Made by a program: the position numbers and the translations under genes
Part shown: piece after piece, positions 47,271 through 60,200 of the stretch
Numbering within the stretch: position 1 is the stretch's first letter
Layout of the letters: each line of letters begins with the position of its first letter
Notes under the pieces: model-generated
Told to the model about the DNA's origin: nothing
The model's database searches: none
Seen by the model: the letters and a program-made list of their open reading frames with translations, nothing else
From: Membranipora membranacea
Lineage: Eukaryota > Bryozoa > Gymnolaemata > Cheilostomatida > Membraniporidae
Assembly: GCA_914767715.1 (NCBI GenBank)
Contig: OU612066.1
Coordinates: forward strand, 12,965,001 to 13,029,000
DNA: 64,000 nucleotides
Reading direction: 5' to 3'

Positions 47271-50200
47271 TTAAAACATACCAGGTATCCAGTAGTGCCA
47301 ACCTGTAAATAAACAATAGCAGTGTTACATGATCACACGTACATGCAGATACTGGCATATGAGGGTCGAATAAACAACTAATGACTTAGAGGTAAATCAT
47401 TGTCTGATAGTTGTAGCTACTACCTCTGCGAGTGTGTGTGCGGTTTTTGTTTTCATTATCAATTGGACTGATCAATTGAAGACGTAGTGGGTTAATGGCC
47501 AGCTAAGGTTATTCGGACTTCTGTGCCTGAATGAGTTGCGGAACATGAAAGTTATGTGGGTAAAAAGTTTGTATCTACGGTAAGAAATCTTGTTGTGGTT
47601 CATCAGCTCACAGTTGCCTCCTCAAAAAGATTACGGCAAGCTGCCAAGGACCCAATCAGTGAGCAAAAGACAGTCACAAACACAGGGGAAAAATTGGTAC
47701 AAACACAGAGCACAAAAGCAAAACCAACAGCCGTTGGTGTACATAAGGATATGACTAGAAAATCGGAAAAAACACTTCCACTGCGGGACAATCTTCAGCC
47801 ATTTAGGATATTTATATAACACTAGTTGCCTTCCAGGGTTGGAATAATATCAATTAAGTCAATGTATTGATATATCTTTTTTGCCAATGAAAGAGGGTTT
47901 AATCCCATCAGACTGTTCTTTTAACTTCTGTTTGTTGGAAGGGAAGTTAAAATATTAGGGTTATTATATTGGTCTTTTCAGAACCTTAGCTTATAGATAA
48001 TGAGTAACATTTGGTAAGGAAAATCTCCTTCCAAGGTGTGATGGTTTTCTAAGTTGTAAACCCCATGGTTTCTGTGAGAGTCTCAATATAATCTTATCTT
48101 ATCTATGTCAAAGTCAAGATACAAGTCGGGTTGTTTAAAGTAATGTACTTTTGTTACCTCGGTTAATTTGTACTTACATTCTTGTTCATCCTCCCCACCA
48201 TCACAGTCTGTCTGTTTGTCACATCTCCATTTATCTGGGATACACTTAGCAGCAAATGAGTTCTCAGGATTTTCTCCATCATACTTAAGTGGACAGTAGA
48301 ACTCATCATCTTCACAATTTTCTGAGCCATTGTTGTTGAGTTGTTCATAGATGGAAGATATATTGTCTGCAAAAAAAACAACATCTTGATTAGTGTTTTT
48401 ACTGTTCAGTGTAACTTCTGTTACAAACAAACTTCAAAAGGCAATTATACATATATTTGTTGGTTTAGATTTGTTAAAGTTTTCCTTGTGAATGAAAAAC
48501 TTACGGCTGGAGTCAGTGGCAATATATGTTCTGTTTGCCTCAGGCGAACCGTCAAGTTCATCTTCCTTTGCCATGCCACAATCACTCATTCCGTCACACA
48601 CCCATCTACTGGGGATACACACTCCACTATCACACTGGAATTCCCCATTTTGACAATATGATCCCTCATCAACAACGGTCTCATCTGCAAAAATATCAGG
48701 TGATTGAATAAAAAGTTTTTATTACATCCTCAATAAATATCAAAATCTGACATAATACATTATATATTATACTTTGTTGCCTAGCTTGTCTGAGTTACAC
48801 ATTAGGTTATCTGATACATTTTTGCTAAAAAACGCACAAGGCAATTGAGGTTAAAGCTATAATAGTTGCGCCTCCCCATATTTGGTATCACTTTGAAGGT
48901 CTCCGACTTATTAAGAGCATCATGGCAACCTCTTAGGTAGCCTCATGGACAGAACTTTTCTTAAAAACTGAGGTGGTATCCTCTTTATTGCTCTATAAAT
49001 ATGTATGAAATAAATTCAGACTATGGTGCCCTGATGTTGAGAAAAATCTTTGAAAACATGATAATTGGCATGTGTTTTGCCATAAGTTTTTACCCGATCG
49101 TTGAAAGTTAAGCAAAAAGACAAACCAGACAACTGACCTTGACATCATGAGTTGCTGGTTTTTACTCCAAAAGAAAGAATGTATCAATACGAATCATTAG
49201 TTCGACCATTTTTTTTATTTAAATAAATATAGTACATTTCAAGGAAGCATTCCTAAATTCTAACGTGGGACCTTCATCATCACAAAATCACATCAACGTT
49301 TCCCTTCAGCATACAAAACACGATTTGAAAGTCACTCAATTTTTTAGAGCTCGTTACCCAAAGGTTAAATGAAGGGTGTCTACATGAAGAATACAAATAT
49401 TTATTAATTTTTGGAGGTTGAAACTTACAACCGGATGTCACATCATCGCACCCTGCCTCATCTTCCCCACCGGAACAGTCCTCATCTCCATCACAAACCC
49501 ATGTGCTATATGGTAAACAGTCCCCATCAGTGCATGTGTAACCGTCACAAGAAGCTGTATAACACACAAAACCTTCTTTGCCTTTCTTCTTATATAGACC
49601 ACAAACCACAAGATGTACTGTCGTTGAGAAATGTTTAAAACAGTTTAAGCAGCCTTTCATATTTATTCCCAGAGTACTACAACCATTACATTGACCTAGT
49701 AGGCGTCTCACCTAAGCAGTGGCAACTTCTTAATTTTCTAAATCTTAATTTTATCTAAGGAAATACAGCAATAAATATCGTAGGCTTGAGGTGTTTAAAA
49801 TAGAAACATGTAGTACTGGTTTGTATAGCTTACTAGAAAATATTGTGGTTGTTGTTGATGGTTCAGTAGTTGGAGAGTAAGATGTTGTAGATGTAGTTGA
49901 TGTTTCTGTAAATGATGAAGACCCAGAAGCTGTCAAAAGGAAGTTGAGCAAAAATAATTATTAACAAAGAGAGCCATAAAAGGTTGTTAGATTTTGATGA
50001 ACGTTGCGTGATTTACGATGATGAGATCCAATGATTGTATATGATCCGGTTTTTTCACACTTCACCTTCTTGTCTAATAACCTACAGTCACACACCAATT
50101 CATCTTCGCCATCTTCACAATCATTCATATTATCGCACAATGAATGGTACGGAATGCACCCTCCGTTAGAACATGTGTATTCATCACATCCCACTATGTA

Positions 50201-50725
50201 TAAAAGAGGAAACATTATGTCATTATGGTTTCTCTAAACCCATGTATATATTTAGAATGTGTAGGCCTACATCACGCCAGAGCATCATAAATTGGTAATT
50301 TGAATAAAACGAGAATTCATTTCCAACCTCAAACACTCAATGTGAATGGATCGAGGAAGGTGCATATACATTAAACTTATATGTTGAAGCTTCAACTGGA
50401 TTCATTGGACTGAAGGAAAAAGTAAATGTGTACATGCTGTCAGCAAAATGTTTTATGTGTCATTTAATTACAAGAAAATAGTTGTGATGATAAACGACTA
50501 GTGATAACATTATCATACACAGCCTTTTCTGTGGTCATGACATGCAGTTGAAACTATGCATTTTAGTTTGTTTCTTACTTTCAGTAGTTGTTGAAGCTGT
50601 TGATGTAGACTCTGTTGATGTTGAAGATGACATGAAAAATGCTCCACTCATTGTTGGGTCGATGAATGATATCTCAGTAGGTGTCACGTCAGTTGTAGAT
50701 TCTATCTCTGAGAATGGAGAAGGAT
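47271..50725 (-). CDS. LDL-receptor class A repeat protein, second copy, 5' end deleted
   Basis: Exons on the minus strand: 50725-50579, 50193-50086, 49929-49834, 49554-49429, 48684-48505, 48366-48178 and 47302-47271. Frames and phases are the same as in the block-1 copy, so the seven exons are still open. Changes: exon 48684-48505 is 3 bp longer and its LDLa module has lost the sixth cysteine (DELDG where copy 1 has DELDC). One donor changed from GTAAGT to GTAGGT after 50086. A 395-bp extra segment sits in the intron at 48956-49350. Just 7-8 bp upstream of the first exon the sequence switches to MFSD1-A intron, so the original upstream exons and promoter are gone. It is probably non-functional or dependent on a new promoter. 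Confidence 0.7.
48956..49350. other. Block-2-specific 395-bp segment in an LDLa intron
   Basis: In block 1, 'gacagaac' joins directly to 'tcgttaccc' (8672-8683). Here about 395 bp of A/T-rich, non-coding sequence lie between them. No inverted ends or clear target duplication are visible, so an insertion here or a deletion in block 1 are both possible. Confidence 0.45.
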
Positions 50726-52390
50726 CTGTCATTAGGCAACTTTGCGACTAGGAGTGTGAGCTTTGGCTTGCTTTTTCAACATCAAGTGATCAGATAGAGA
50801 TTTTGGCAGTTATCCATTATAAGACAGCTATTAAATTTGTTCCAACAAACATCTACTAGGTCTTACAATTAGCATAATTTGTTACAGAGAATAAGAGATG
50901 TCAAAGACTTCACATTGAGCTTCTGGCTGCTCAGTTTCACTATTGTATTCTTTTATAATGGAGTGTTCCCATTCGTCGCTGATGCCAGGTTAGTGTAATT
51001 CAAATAAAGGTCTATTTGACAAGAAGAAATGTAGAGGGCCCGACAGGATTTAATTGTTAAATGGTCCTAAGGTGATACAATGGCTCATTTCATTTGTGGC
51101 TAAAAACTCAGTAGTTTCAGCGGTATTGACTTTGAGATAATCAGGAAGGTTGTTTAAGACCGGATTTTGCAATTAAGTTGTCATGTTGTCTTGAATAAAT
51201 CTTAAATTTTCAGAACGTGTTTTTGAAGTCATGACCTTGAATTGACATGTGACTAATTGCTCTATCAGATGTTATCTATTTGCAGTAAATTCATCAGTAC
51301 AAAATACCAGTTCTCAAATGATAATGTCAGGAGCATTTTTGTAACTCCTGACAAATACCATAGTTATTATACTGATATTTATTAGTGTAGGTAAGCAGCA
51401 ACCTTATAGGCCCTGTATTTATGGACAGCACACGTGCAAATTAAGGGTTTATAAACTGTGCATGCGCTGAAAGCATGCTTGTGTTATTCCATGGCTTACT
51501 CAGAGATGTTTTATTTATTTAGCCTTGGTCTGCTGAGCTAGCAAAATGTAACTTATTGTACTATCTTAAATAATCTGTTGTACAATGCAAAGTGTAGCAC
51601 AAAGGAGCCGATCATTAAGGCATAACTGATTCATTATATCAAGCACTAATCCTTGGCGTGCTAATGATAATTGAAGGATGTTTGATTTAGCTTCAGTTTA
51701 ATTATTATGAAACAAAAATATAATTAGGAAGATAATTAGTTAGTAATATGTAAATTTAGGCAGCAACTATTAGAGACACAACTGCCTCAACAAAAATAGT
51801 GTTCAACAATGTTTATGGCAACAGTGACCTTTTAATCAATGCTATTCTCCCCCCCCCCCCCCCCATTTTATTAGTCGCTACACTATTCATATACAATTGT
51901 TGTGTCTAGTTATTTACATTACCACAATTAGCAGTAGAAACTTGTGATATGATTATTTATTTATTATAGGTTTTTAGTTGTGACTATTTATCTGGTCATG
52001 GACAGCAGCATTAGAAAAACTGATGGCTGTAGAATTATTATTAATTCTTTGATCAACATAACTTATACATACTGGCAACTTCAGAATAGGAGTAAGATCA
52101 TTTTTATGTTTAATAATTATTTATTATCAAATAAATGACATACGTAGCGATGCCATGTGCTAACCAATATTTATCTTATGTTTTATAATTAATCTTGAGT
52201 TTATGAGTCATGAATAGTCAGCAAACAGTCAGCATCATTGCAAAATATCGACCCTAGCAAATGTTCTACTTATCAGCAAACGGAATTTTTTTATGCGCCA
52301 CCTCAACATTATTGCAACGTGCCAACTCAACAATTCTAACACCCTATATAAGGCAGGGCCCACCGTAGTAAGTTGGTAGTATCATTTTTG

Positions 52391-52690
52391 GGACTTTGGC
52401 AGCAAGGGTTTGTCAGAGTGGTAGCACTTTAGACTTTGGCAGCAAGGGTTTGTCAGGGTGGTAGCATTTTAGACTTTGGCAGCAAGGGTTTGTCAAGGAG
52501 TATCATTTTAGACTTTGGCAGCAAGGGTTTGTCAGAGTAGTAGCACTTTAGACTTTGGCAGCAAGGGTTTGTCAGAGGAGTAGCATTTTAGACTTTGGCA
52601 GCAAGGGTTTGCCATAGTAGTAGTATTTTAGACTTTGGTAGCAAGGGTTTACCAAGAGTTGCAATTATAGACATTGGTGGTAAGGGATTA
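52391..52690 (+). repeat. 40-bp minisatellite within the LTR (7-8 units)
   Basis: The word actttggcagcaagggtttg recurs at about 40-bp spacing from 52391. It degenerates in the last two units (ggtagcaagggtttacc, ggtggtaagggattatt). It starts about 40 bp downstream of the LTR TATA box and would be transcribed. Confidence 0.85.
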
Positions 52691-52696
52691 TTGAGG

Positions 52697-53010
52697 TGAA
52701 ATACAGAGTTCAAGATTACGAGTTGAAGACACGGTGACAGAGACGTACACAAAGAGGAATTACAGAGCTCAAGATTACGAGTTGAAGACACGGTGACAGA
52801 GACGTACACAAGGAGGAATTACAGAGTTCAAGATTACGAGTTGAAGACACGGTGACAGAGACGTACACAAAGAGGAATTACAGAGTTCAGGATTACGAGT
52901 TGAAGCCACGGTGACAGAGACGTACACAAAGAGGAATTACAGAGTTCAAGATTACGAGTTTGAAGACATAGTGACAGGAGCATTCACAAAGAAGAATTAC
53001 AGACTTCACT
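52697..53010 (+). repeat. 60-bp minisatellite within the LTR (about 5 units)
   Basis: The unit contains attacagagttcaagattacg, then gttgaagacacggtgacaga and gacgtacacaaagagg. Five units follow one another at about 60 bp, the last one degenerate. It directly follows the 40-bp array. Confidence 0.85.
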
Positions 53011-56000
53011 AGAATATAGCAAGTACCGTATTATTTCATAAGGCAATTATTTTTAAGACCTTGAAGATTTATTTATATCTCAAATTTTATGAAGTCAAAG
53101 TGTCATCTGATTTTGTTTTCAATAAATTCAAAATTCGCAAGAGGCTAATATTTTCTAGCCGGGCAGGTGGCACTTCAGGGTATTTATTGGCATACCTAAA
53201 GTGGGGCGTAAAGCAGTTTATTTTGGCTAGTGAGACTGCTTCGCTTGGGTCAAATACTTTAATAAGTTAACATAACTATTGGAGAGCTTGAATTAAAGTC
53301 ATCCTTTGATGTAATTGAAAGTGATTATTTATAAGGCTGAAATTTAATTTTGTTATCATAAGTAGACTATCAAATTATGTGTTATGTAATAGTAAAGGTA
53401 GCTCTTTGAAGTATCATTTCCCCGCAAGTCAGGGTAAGGATAGTCCTAGTTCTATCAAGTAGCCTTTTCTGTTCAGAACTGTGAACGGTAGAACGAAGTC
53501 TATTTTTGGGTTGCCTTTTGTTAAACAAAGCACTTGATTATTGACATAATAGACTAATTGAGATATTAATCTGGTTTATTAACATAGTGTGTAGACATAA
53601 ACATAGGCAGGTCATACATAATTTGTCGCATTCTTGTAAACTTTCCTAACCACGTCATAATAAGGAAGTTACAATAGGGTTTCCCCTTGAAGTTCGTTTG
53701 TAATATTGAGGAGGGAATTCCCTAGGTTAAACTATCTTGAGTAACTACAGTTGAATAGTATTAATTGACCATAGAATTTAACGCTTATTATTACATTGTA
53801 TTTTGAGATATTACCCCTGCTAGGAACCTGAGAAAATTAGTATTTACTAACGGCGTAAAACCAAAAGCCCACCTTACCAGCCTGACAATAAGACACCTTC
53901 ATACATAGCTGGAGCAGTGTATGATTGTAGTATGCTGTTGTCTCCATTCCTCGTTGGTGCTATTGTAAGTAAACGCATTTCTAAAATATTTCTCATACTG
54001 ATCGAATATGAGAAAATTTTTCATGTAGGTATGTCAAAAACTCATTATTGAAATGGTATCTTCAACTGGTATATTATTGAATATTCTGAAAAAGCTTTAG
54101 TAGGACAAAAGATGCCATACTTATACCTTGTATGGTAAGATTGATACTGTTTCTTATTGCAGGATATCGTGGGGAAAAGAGGCTATCTTGCATTACTCTG
54201 TGCCACATTGACTATTCCAGTGTTCGGTATACTGGCATTCACATCATGGTATCCACTTATCGCTACACTTTGGTTGGGAATTACCTACTCCTTTGCAGCT
54301 GTAAGTTTTCTCATTGTCATTCCAATATCTGTGATAACCAAACAGACTTCACTTACTGAATGTAATTGGTGGCTTCAGACTTACTTTTCTGACATCTGCA
54401 GCTTTTGGATTAGATTAGATTTTCTTAGATTGCAGAGGTTTCTGAATATTTTTTTTTTGCAAAAACCATGAAATAAGTAGATAATAGATTGACCTGCGTC
54501 TGAAATCCTCAATTATAACACTGCATATCATAGTATATATTTAGCAGACTGAGCTGAAGGCCTGTCTATGTCTATGCTGTCTATGTCTATGTTGTAACGT
54601 CTTGAGGTTGGCCTTATTATGTTATTGTGATTGTATTGCAAGAGCAAATGAGCAGATCCTTGGCTATCAAGCGACAGGTCCCACTCTTGTCTCTAGGGAT
54701 TTACCACGGCTTCTTCTTACCCATAAATCACAAAAACTCAGAACAACTGCAACCATCAACTCTCACAAATCACACATATCTCAATCTCAGACACCTCTCA
54801 TAATCACAACACAGACTGATGGTACATACTCATCCTTCTAACATCAAGGATATGTTCTATCAGTATTAATCAAAATTGCCCAGGGGTCTTTGAGCACCAT
54901 AGGTGTCAATCGCCTGTTCTCTGGAGAGTACGGTCTCATACCACTACCCTCCCCCCACATAAGACAAGACATTGTATTGCAAATTCTGCTGTTGAGCAAA
55001 TTTTAGCTGGTGTCTTAATAAAAGACTCCGTTCATTTCTTTTCAGTCATCTGCTTGGCCATCCATTCCACTTGTTGTGAAGGATTCTGTAGTCGGCACAG
55101 CTATGGGTATAACTACTTCCATGCAGATGATTGGAATTGGCCTGTGTTATGTTATCGTTGGTGCTCTTCTAGGAGACGATAAGGGGTAAGCAAAACAGAC
55201 TTCATGTATAAACTTGTCATTGCATTTCAAAGTGTTGTTTGAGAATTGATATATAACTAATAACTATATAACTATAAGCCTGACACGCCAATGAATAGCA
55301 GTAAGATGCCATTATTAATTAGTTGTCAGCCTCAAATGATCAGATTCACCAAAAGATTAAGTGATTTGAAGCAGCATCACAATAAATCTTACTCTTCACC
55401 GAGTTCTCCTTTATGTGTGTACCAGTCTCACAATCAAACTTACCACTCACCTAATTCTCCTCTCTTTGTCAGGGTATCACAGGATGAGAAGTTATTGAGA
55501 TGGAAGTATGTAATGATATTCCTGCTAGGAAACACTCTTGCCTGTGTACTGTGTGCATTTTTACTCAATCTCAATGATAAGAGGAAGGTTAGTCTACCAG
55601 CAACACACGTGACCATTCACTTGCTGCGCTTTTAATTTGTCAAGATCTTATCACGTTTTGTAGTGGTTGATCAGAGAGGAAGTTAGGTCCGTCTTTGTCT
55701 CCCTTCGGTTTTTATTTTTTTACATTTTTGATTATTTTGACACATTCGGAAGAACATCATTTTGATGATGAAGATTGTTGTCAATAAATGTATAGAAAGA
55801 AAAGAAAATTGTGGGAGTTATCCATTGCTTGATGTTGGGTGGACAACTCACTGTCAGTATTTATAAAGAGCCAGCACTTAACTAGTACAAAATAACCTTT
55901 AACCTCTAATATGTACTTAATTCCTGCTTACAGAAAGGGATACTGAACATCAGCAGGTCTCAGAAGAAGGAGAGGGAGATGCAGATAAGGAGAGATCAGT

Positions 56001-56313
56001 ATACATCATCTACATCATCAGCTGACAGTGAGACTAATAGGTGAGAGAAAGAGATTGTTTTTATTGCATATTATCAATGATGAAGCAAAATTATGGTATC
56101 TGTGATAAGGCGTTGTCATTTAGAAGTCTGATACTAAAGGGTATGCAACAGTGAGAAGAAACGAGTTGTGCGGCACTTTGCTGATAGAAAATGTTTTCCT
56201 ACCTGGAACATAATGTTTGTATTAAAAATATGCTCTTTGTCATTAATACCAGGTTACTACCAGGTGGTCCTAGAGAGGGTGTGCAGAGCGACTACAGGAC
56301 TATCGACAGCTGA

Positions 56314-57265
56314 GCTATATACATATAACTACTACTGATGGAAGATTATGCTCAATTCTGTAATTCTCTACTCGTTACAAGTTATAAAACCAAGGAGTAA
56401 AACTCTGTGGTGAAACCTTGAATGTAATTGTTATGACAAACTTAAGGTTCTGTACAATATCAATAACTACATGATCATGATCTCGCATGTTCTGCCAACT
56501 CATAATTGTTTTTTTTTGCATTTTTATCTGTATTGAGCAACGTACAAAAGTTTTGTACAATTTTACCTAGCAAAGCTCTGATCAAGAACTTTTGTGCAAC
56601 TGCAAATATTACATGATTTCTTAGTATTAAATGAAATATACTTATATCATTGAATGCCTTCTCCAGAAATTTTCGTATACACAAAATACTATAGTTATTT
56701 GTGTATGGCATGACAGTATGTCATCTTCACCATGCAAATCTTATCCTCATATCAACCAGTAATATGTCGTTATATTAGCATGCGGAGCTTATTTCACTTC
56801 TCAATCTCTTCACCACATTCAACATTGTACATCTCAATAACAGGTGAACTGAATTGTTGATGCTTCAACCAATGGGCTGGTGTGATCTCGTGTCTCACCG
56901 GCATGTCTTTTACGTGGGCCCAGCCTTAATCGTATTCACTATTTTTTTAGTGCACTCAGATTAATGCAAGGTTACTCTATTAAGAATTATAAGTATGGAA
57001 GGCTATATGCACCAGTGGATTTGCTCATAATTTATATTGATAAAGAATTTATCCTCTTACCTCAGCCCATCATGCCAGAAATAGTTATACTATTAGACAG
57101 GTACCTGCATCCAGTAGTTAGGTGTACTCAATATCGTTAGTTTTCGGACAATCCTTTACTTGAATATCAATTTATCATGTTGGTTATAGTGTGATGCTCT
57201 GAAATTTGATCGCCCATCCTCCTGCAATATATTTTCTGTTCCCGCGGACTAACTCACCCTGCAAA
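56314..57265. other. Intergenic region between MFSD1-A' and MFSD1-B'
   Basis: It is collinear with 21523-22480. The (ta)n tract just after the stop is shorter here. The promoter flank of the second gene-B copy lies at the right end, with 'ctgcatccagtagt' at about 57107. No coding exon is seen. Confidence 0.45.
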
Positions 57266-60200
57266 ATGGCGTTCACCGCTCATTCAGGTAGGTTTTTAGC
57301 GATCTATTTTGTAAATTGTATATTGTGTGCCAACAAATAATACTGAATTCAGATCCGCATATGCCTTACTGTAACCCCGGTGACCTACTGTTCCATTTTC
57401 CCAGCTGTAACTGCTCCTCTTGTACGCTTCTCAAAAGAAGTTCAGCAGAATATCAGAAAGCCATAGTGGTACTTTTTCGTTCATACTAAGGCAATGGACA
57501 ATCATTTTCTAAGAAACTATCACTATTTCCCATGTCCAAATTTGACAGTGTGCCCGGTGGATTTTTGTATTCTTTGTTTCCATTCTCCCAAACTTGTTAT
57601 AAATTTTATTTAATGAAATGAAGCTTCTCATAGCATACATTGCCCCAGATGACACTGGGATGCCATGCCATGCTTAACCCATATGGTCCCAGTCTTGTGT
57701 TCACATTTCAAAATTCATCTAAGATAGCAATGTTGTGTTAGGTTTATCTTGGATAATAATTTGCATGTGTTTACATTGTCTGGGATAACGGTTTGACATT
57801 GTACACGGTTCAATGCTAGATATAGGTCAAGCTTATTGATAAGTCCCAAATAATTTACAAGTTAAGTGAGACTTACCTACGTAGTCCGTAAGTTGAAACT
57901 TAACTATAATTCTCATTGAAGCACTGCTATACTATGGGAGACCAAAGTTGTTCCTTGCCCCATTGTGTGTAATCTTTCAAAAGTTTCTTTGTAGGTTGGT
58001 GTCTACAAGGTCAGCCACAGCAGAATTTATGCTGGGCCCCTGTTTCTCAGTTACTAGCTGAGTAAGTTGGCTTAGATAAGCACTGCCATTGTTTAAGCTG
58101 TGATCCTCGTCGCTTATGGCATTTTCTTGATTAGATTCTCTTGTAGTTCTGAAGAATCTACCTAGAGCCTGGTCCCCGGAGTCTACACCGCGTCCAGGAC
58201 TGTCATTGTTTTCTCTATTATTATTGTCATAAATACCTCGATCTTCTTCTTCTTCCTCCTCATAGTTGAGCTGTTCCTCGTGTATCTCTACACCTCCAGA
58301 TGCCATGGTTATTAAGTAGAAAAGTTTAGATAATTTTTAGGAATTTTATAAGAAGAAAATTTTTCCCCTGTCTTGGTGAGTAAGCTTAACAAGCCGGAAG
58401 TGAGGAGCTGCTCAGGCGCGGTGGAATTCCTTTGGGAATCCCATAGTATTATTGCAGTGCTTCAGTATGAGAATCCCAGTTATCATATTCACATAGTACC
58501 TTGTTAAACCCATGCATGGCAACGTTGGAATTAACTGTCAGACTTTCCAGTTGCAGCCCCCCCCCCCACAATTAGGCCAGAAGCAGCTATAGCATAAGTT
58601 GTTATGACACGGACAATATTTGATGGCAGGATACTGAGCAGGTTTTATACTTCATTGGTGTATGTTCTGCAAAATTCACCGGGTGTACCCAGTTGTAATG
58701 GTCATTTTTAGAAATTAAAAGGTGTTTCGTTTTTTGCATTGTGTGGGGACATAATTCCTACTAATGAACAACTTATATGCAAAACGCTCTTATCTTCACG
58801 AAATTTCAGGTTGCAATTGCATTGTGTGATTTTGTTGACATGACAATTGATTCACCAAGTAAACTTGCAGAAGTCTGCTCGTATAAGACCAGCACAAATT
58901 GAAAATTTCAATTGATTTATGTCCAACTTCTTATGAGACTAATTTGACATTGCATGATCTTAACACCACTGTCTTGGGGTAATTACAAACAAAATTTATG
59001 ATGTTTTAATTGTCTCGTATGTCATTTTTCGACTGGAAACCTTTTGCATAACACATGAGCAAAGAGTTCAATGAGTGCCTCACTTTTCAGAACGAAACTC
59101 AACTGTCAGAGTCTGAAATCAATCACTTCTAAAGATGGTTCACAAATACTGACTATCTGAGAGCTTGGTGTCATTTGTTTGTGGGAACATAAAAAAGTTT
59201 TGACACGAGATTTTAATGTGGCTTTGCAACGCCAACTGATAAAAGCCATAGACATTAAAACTGTTTTTATATCTATGATAAAGGCACATTTTTTCAACTC
59301 AGATATGTCAGCATCGCATCTTTTCCTAACATGCAAATGACATGATATGGGAATATGCGGTAGCGCTGTCCCAGACAACCACCTCATGCAATGATAAAGC
59401 ATATACTATGTTGAACCCAGGACTATAGTCTTGACTTCTACCAACTGCATCATACTCTTCCAACTAATCACAATAGATCACAATAGATAGTGTGAATATT
59501 TGGGATATGCAGTAGTGCTGCCGCTGACCTCGTCAACTGGGTAAACACTTTTTTCCTACATCAAATTTGTCTCATGCTATCACTCACACGTCTTACTACT
59601 AGGCTTCTTTTTGTCTTGTTCTCGTGGAGATGTCGTGCTGACGCTGACCACCTTTTGACATGACGTGTGATAGAATATCTTGTGAAAATCATACGTATAG
59701 TCGTGTTTTCCGCTGATCATATTAAACACTTAGTATTTCACTTACCTAACCGATTGAGAGAAAAAAATTTCACTCATTGAAAGCAATTTTTAGAAGAAAT
59801 GAGGATATGCTGCCGCGCTGCCGCTGACACGATTGCGACAAAGGGCACACCCATATTTTATGGATTCAACACGTTGTTTCACACTAGAAACACCTTTCAT
59901 TAAGAACTTAACATTTCACTTACTATATGCTATTTTGAGAACATTTGCGGATATGCTGCCGCAAGACAGTAGTCTTAGACCACACAATATCACACTAGCC
60001 TCATAAAGGTCTGACAATATGCTATATGAATTTTATTTCAGTTTGTGCTGATCTAACACAAGCAGACTTCTACAAGTTCACTTGGTAAATAAATTGGCAA
60101 GTAAACAAAATCCCCACAATGCAGTTTCAACCCAGAATTCCCTGAAGATCAGAACATTTTGCATATGAGTTAGTTCATTAGAAGGGGTTATGTCCCCACA

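Larger units (their letters stand above)
51325..53887 (+). mobile_element. 2.56-kb solo LTR of an LTR retrotransposon
   Basis: The element starts with TGTCAGG and ends with CCTGACA, so it is TG...CA bounded with a perfect 7-bp inverted terminus. It is flanked by a 4-bp direct repeat ataa (51321-51324 and 53888-53891). The empty site is intact in block 1 exon 8. No gag, pol or internal second LTR copy is seen. A TATA box (ctatataagg, 52344-52353) and an AATAAA (53121-53126) give a U3-R-U5 layout in plus orientation. Two minisatellites lie between them. The length is large for an LTR; the retrotransposon family is not identified. Confidence 0.75.
50888..56313 (+). pseudogene. MFSD1-like: MFSD1-like gene A, second copy: 5'-deleted and LTR-interrupted
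   Basis: Only exons 7-13 remain: 50888-50988, 51286-51324 plus 53892-53964 (exon 8, split), 54163-54300, 55046-55185, 55473-55587, 55934-56040 and 56253-56313. Exons 1-6, which encode the first half of the transporter, are absent; the sequence joins LDLa DNA at about 50733. A 2.56-kb solo LTR splits exon 8. The remaining exons are open with only scattered changes, including ETNRLL for ETDRLL in the sorting signal. The break is therefore structural and probably recent. A full 12-span transporter cannot be made from this locus. Confidence 0.9.

Noticed and set aside
52391-53010. CRISPR-like array
   Set aside because: Units are contiguous tandem repeats without unique spacers, inside an LTR in an animal genome.
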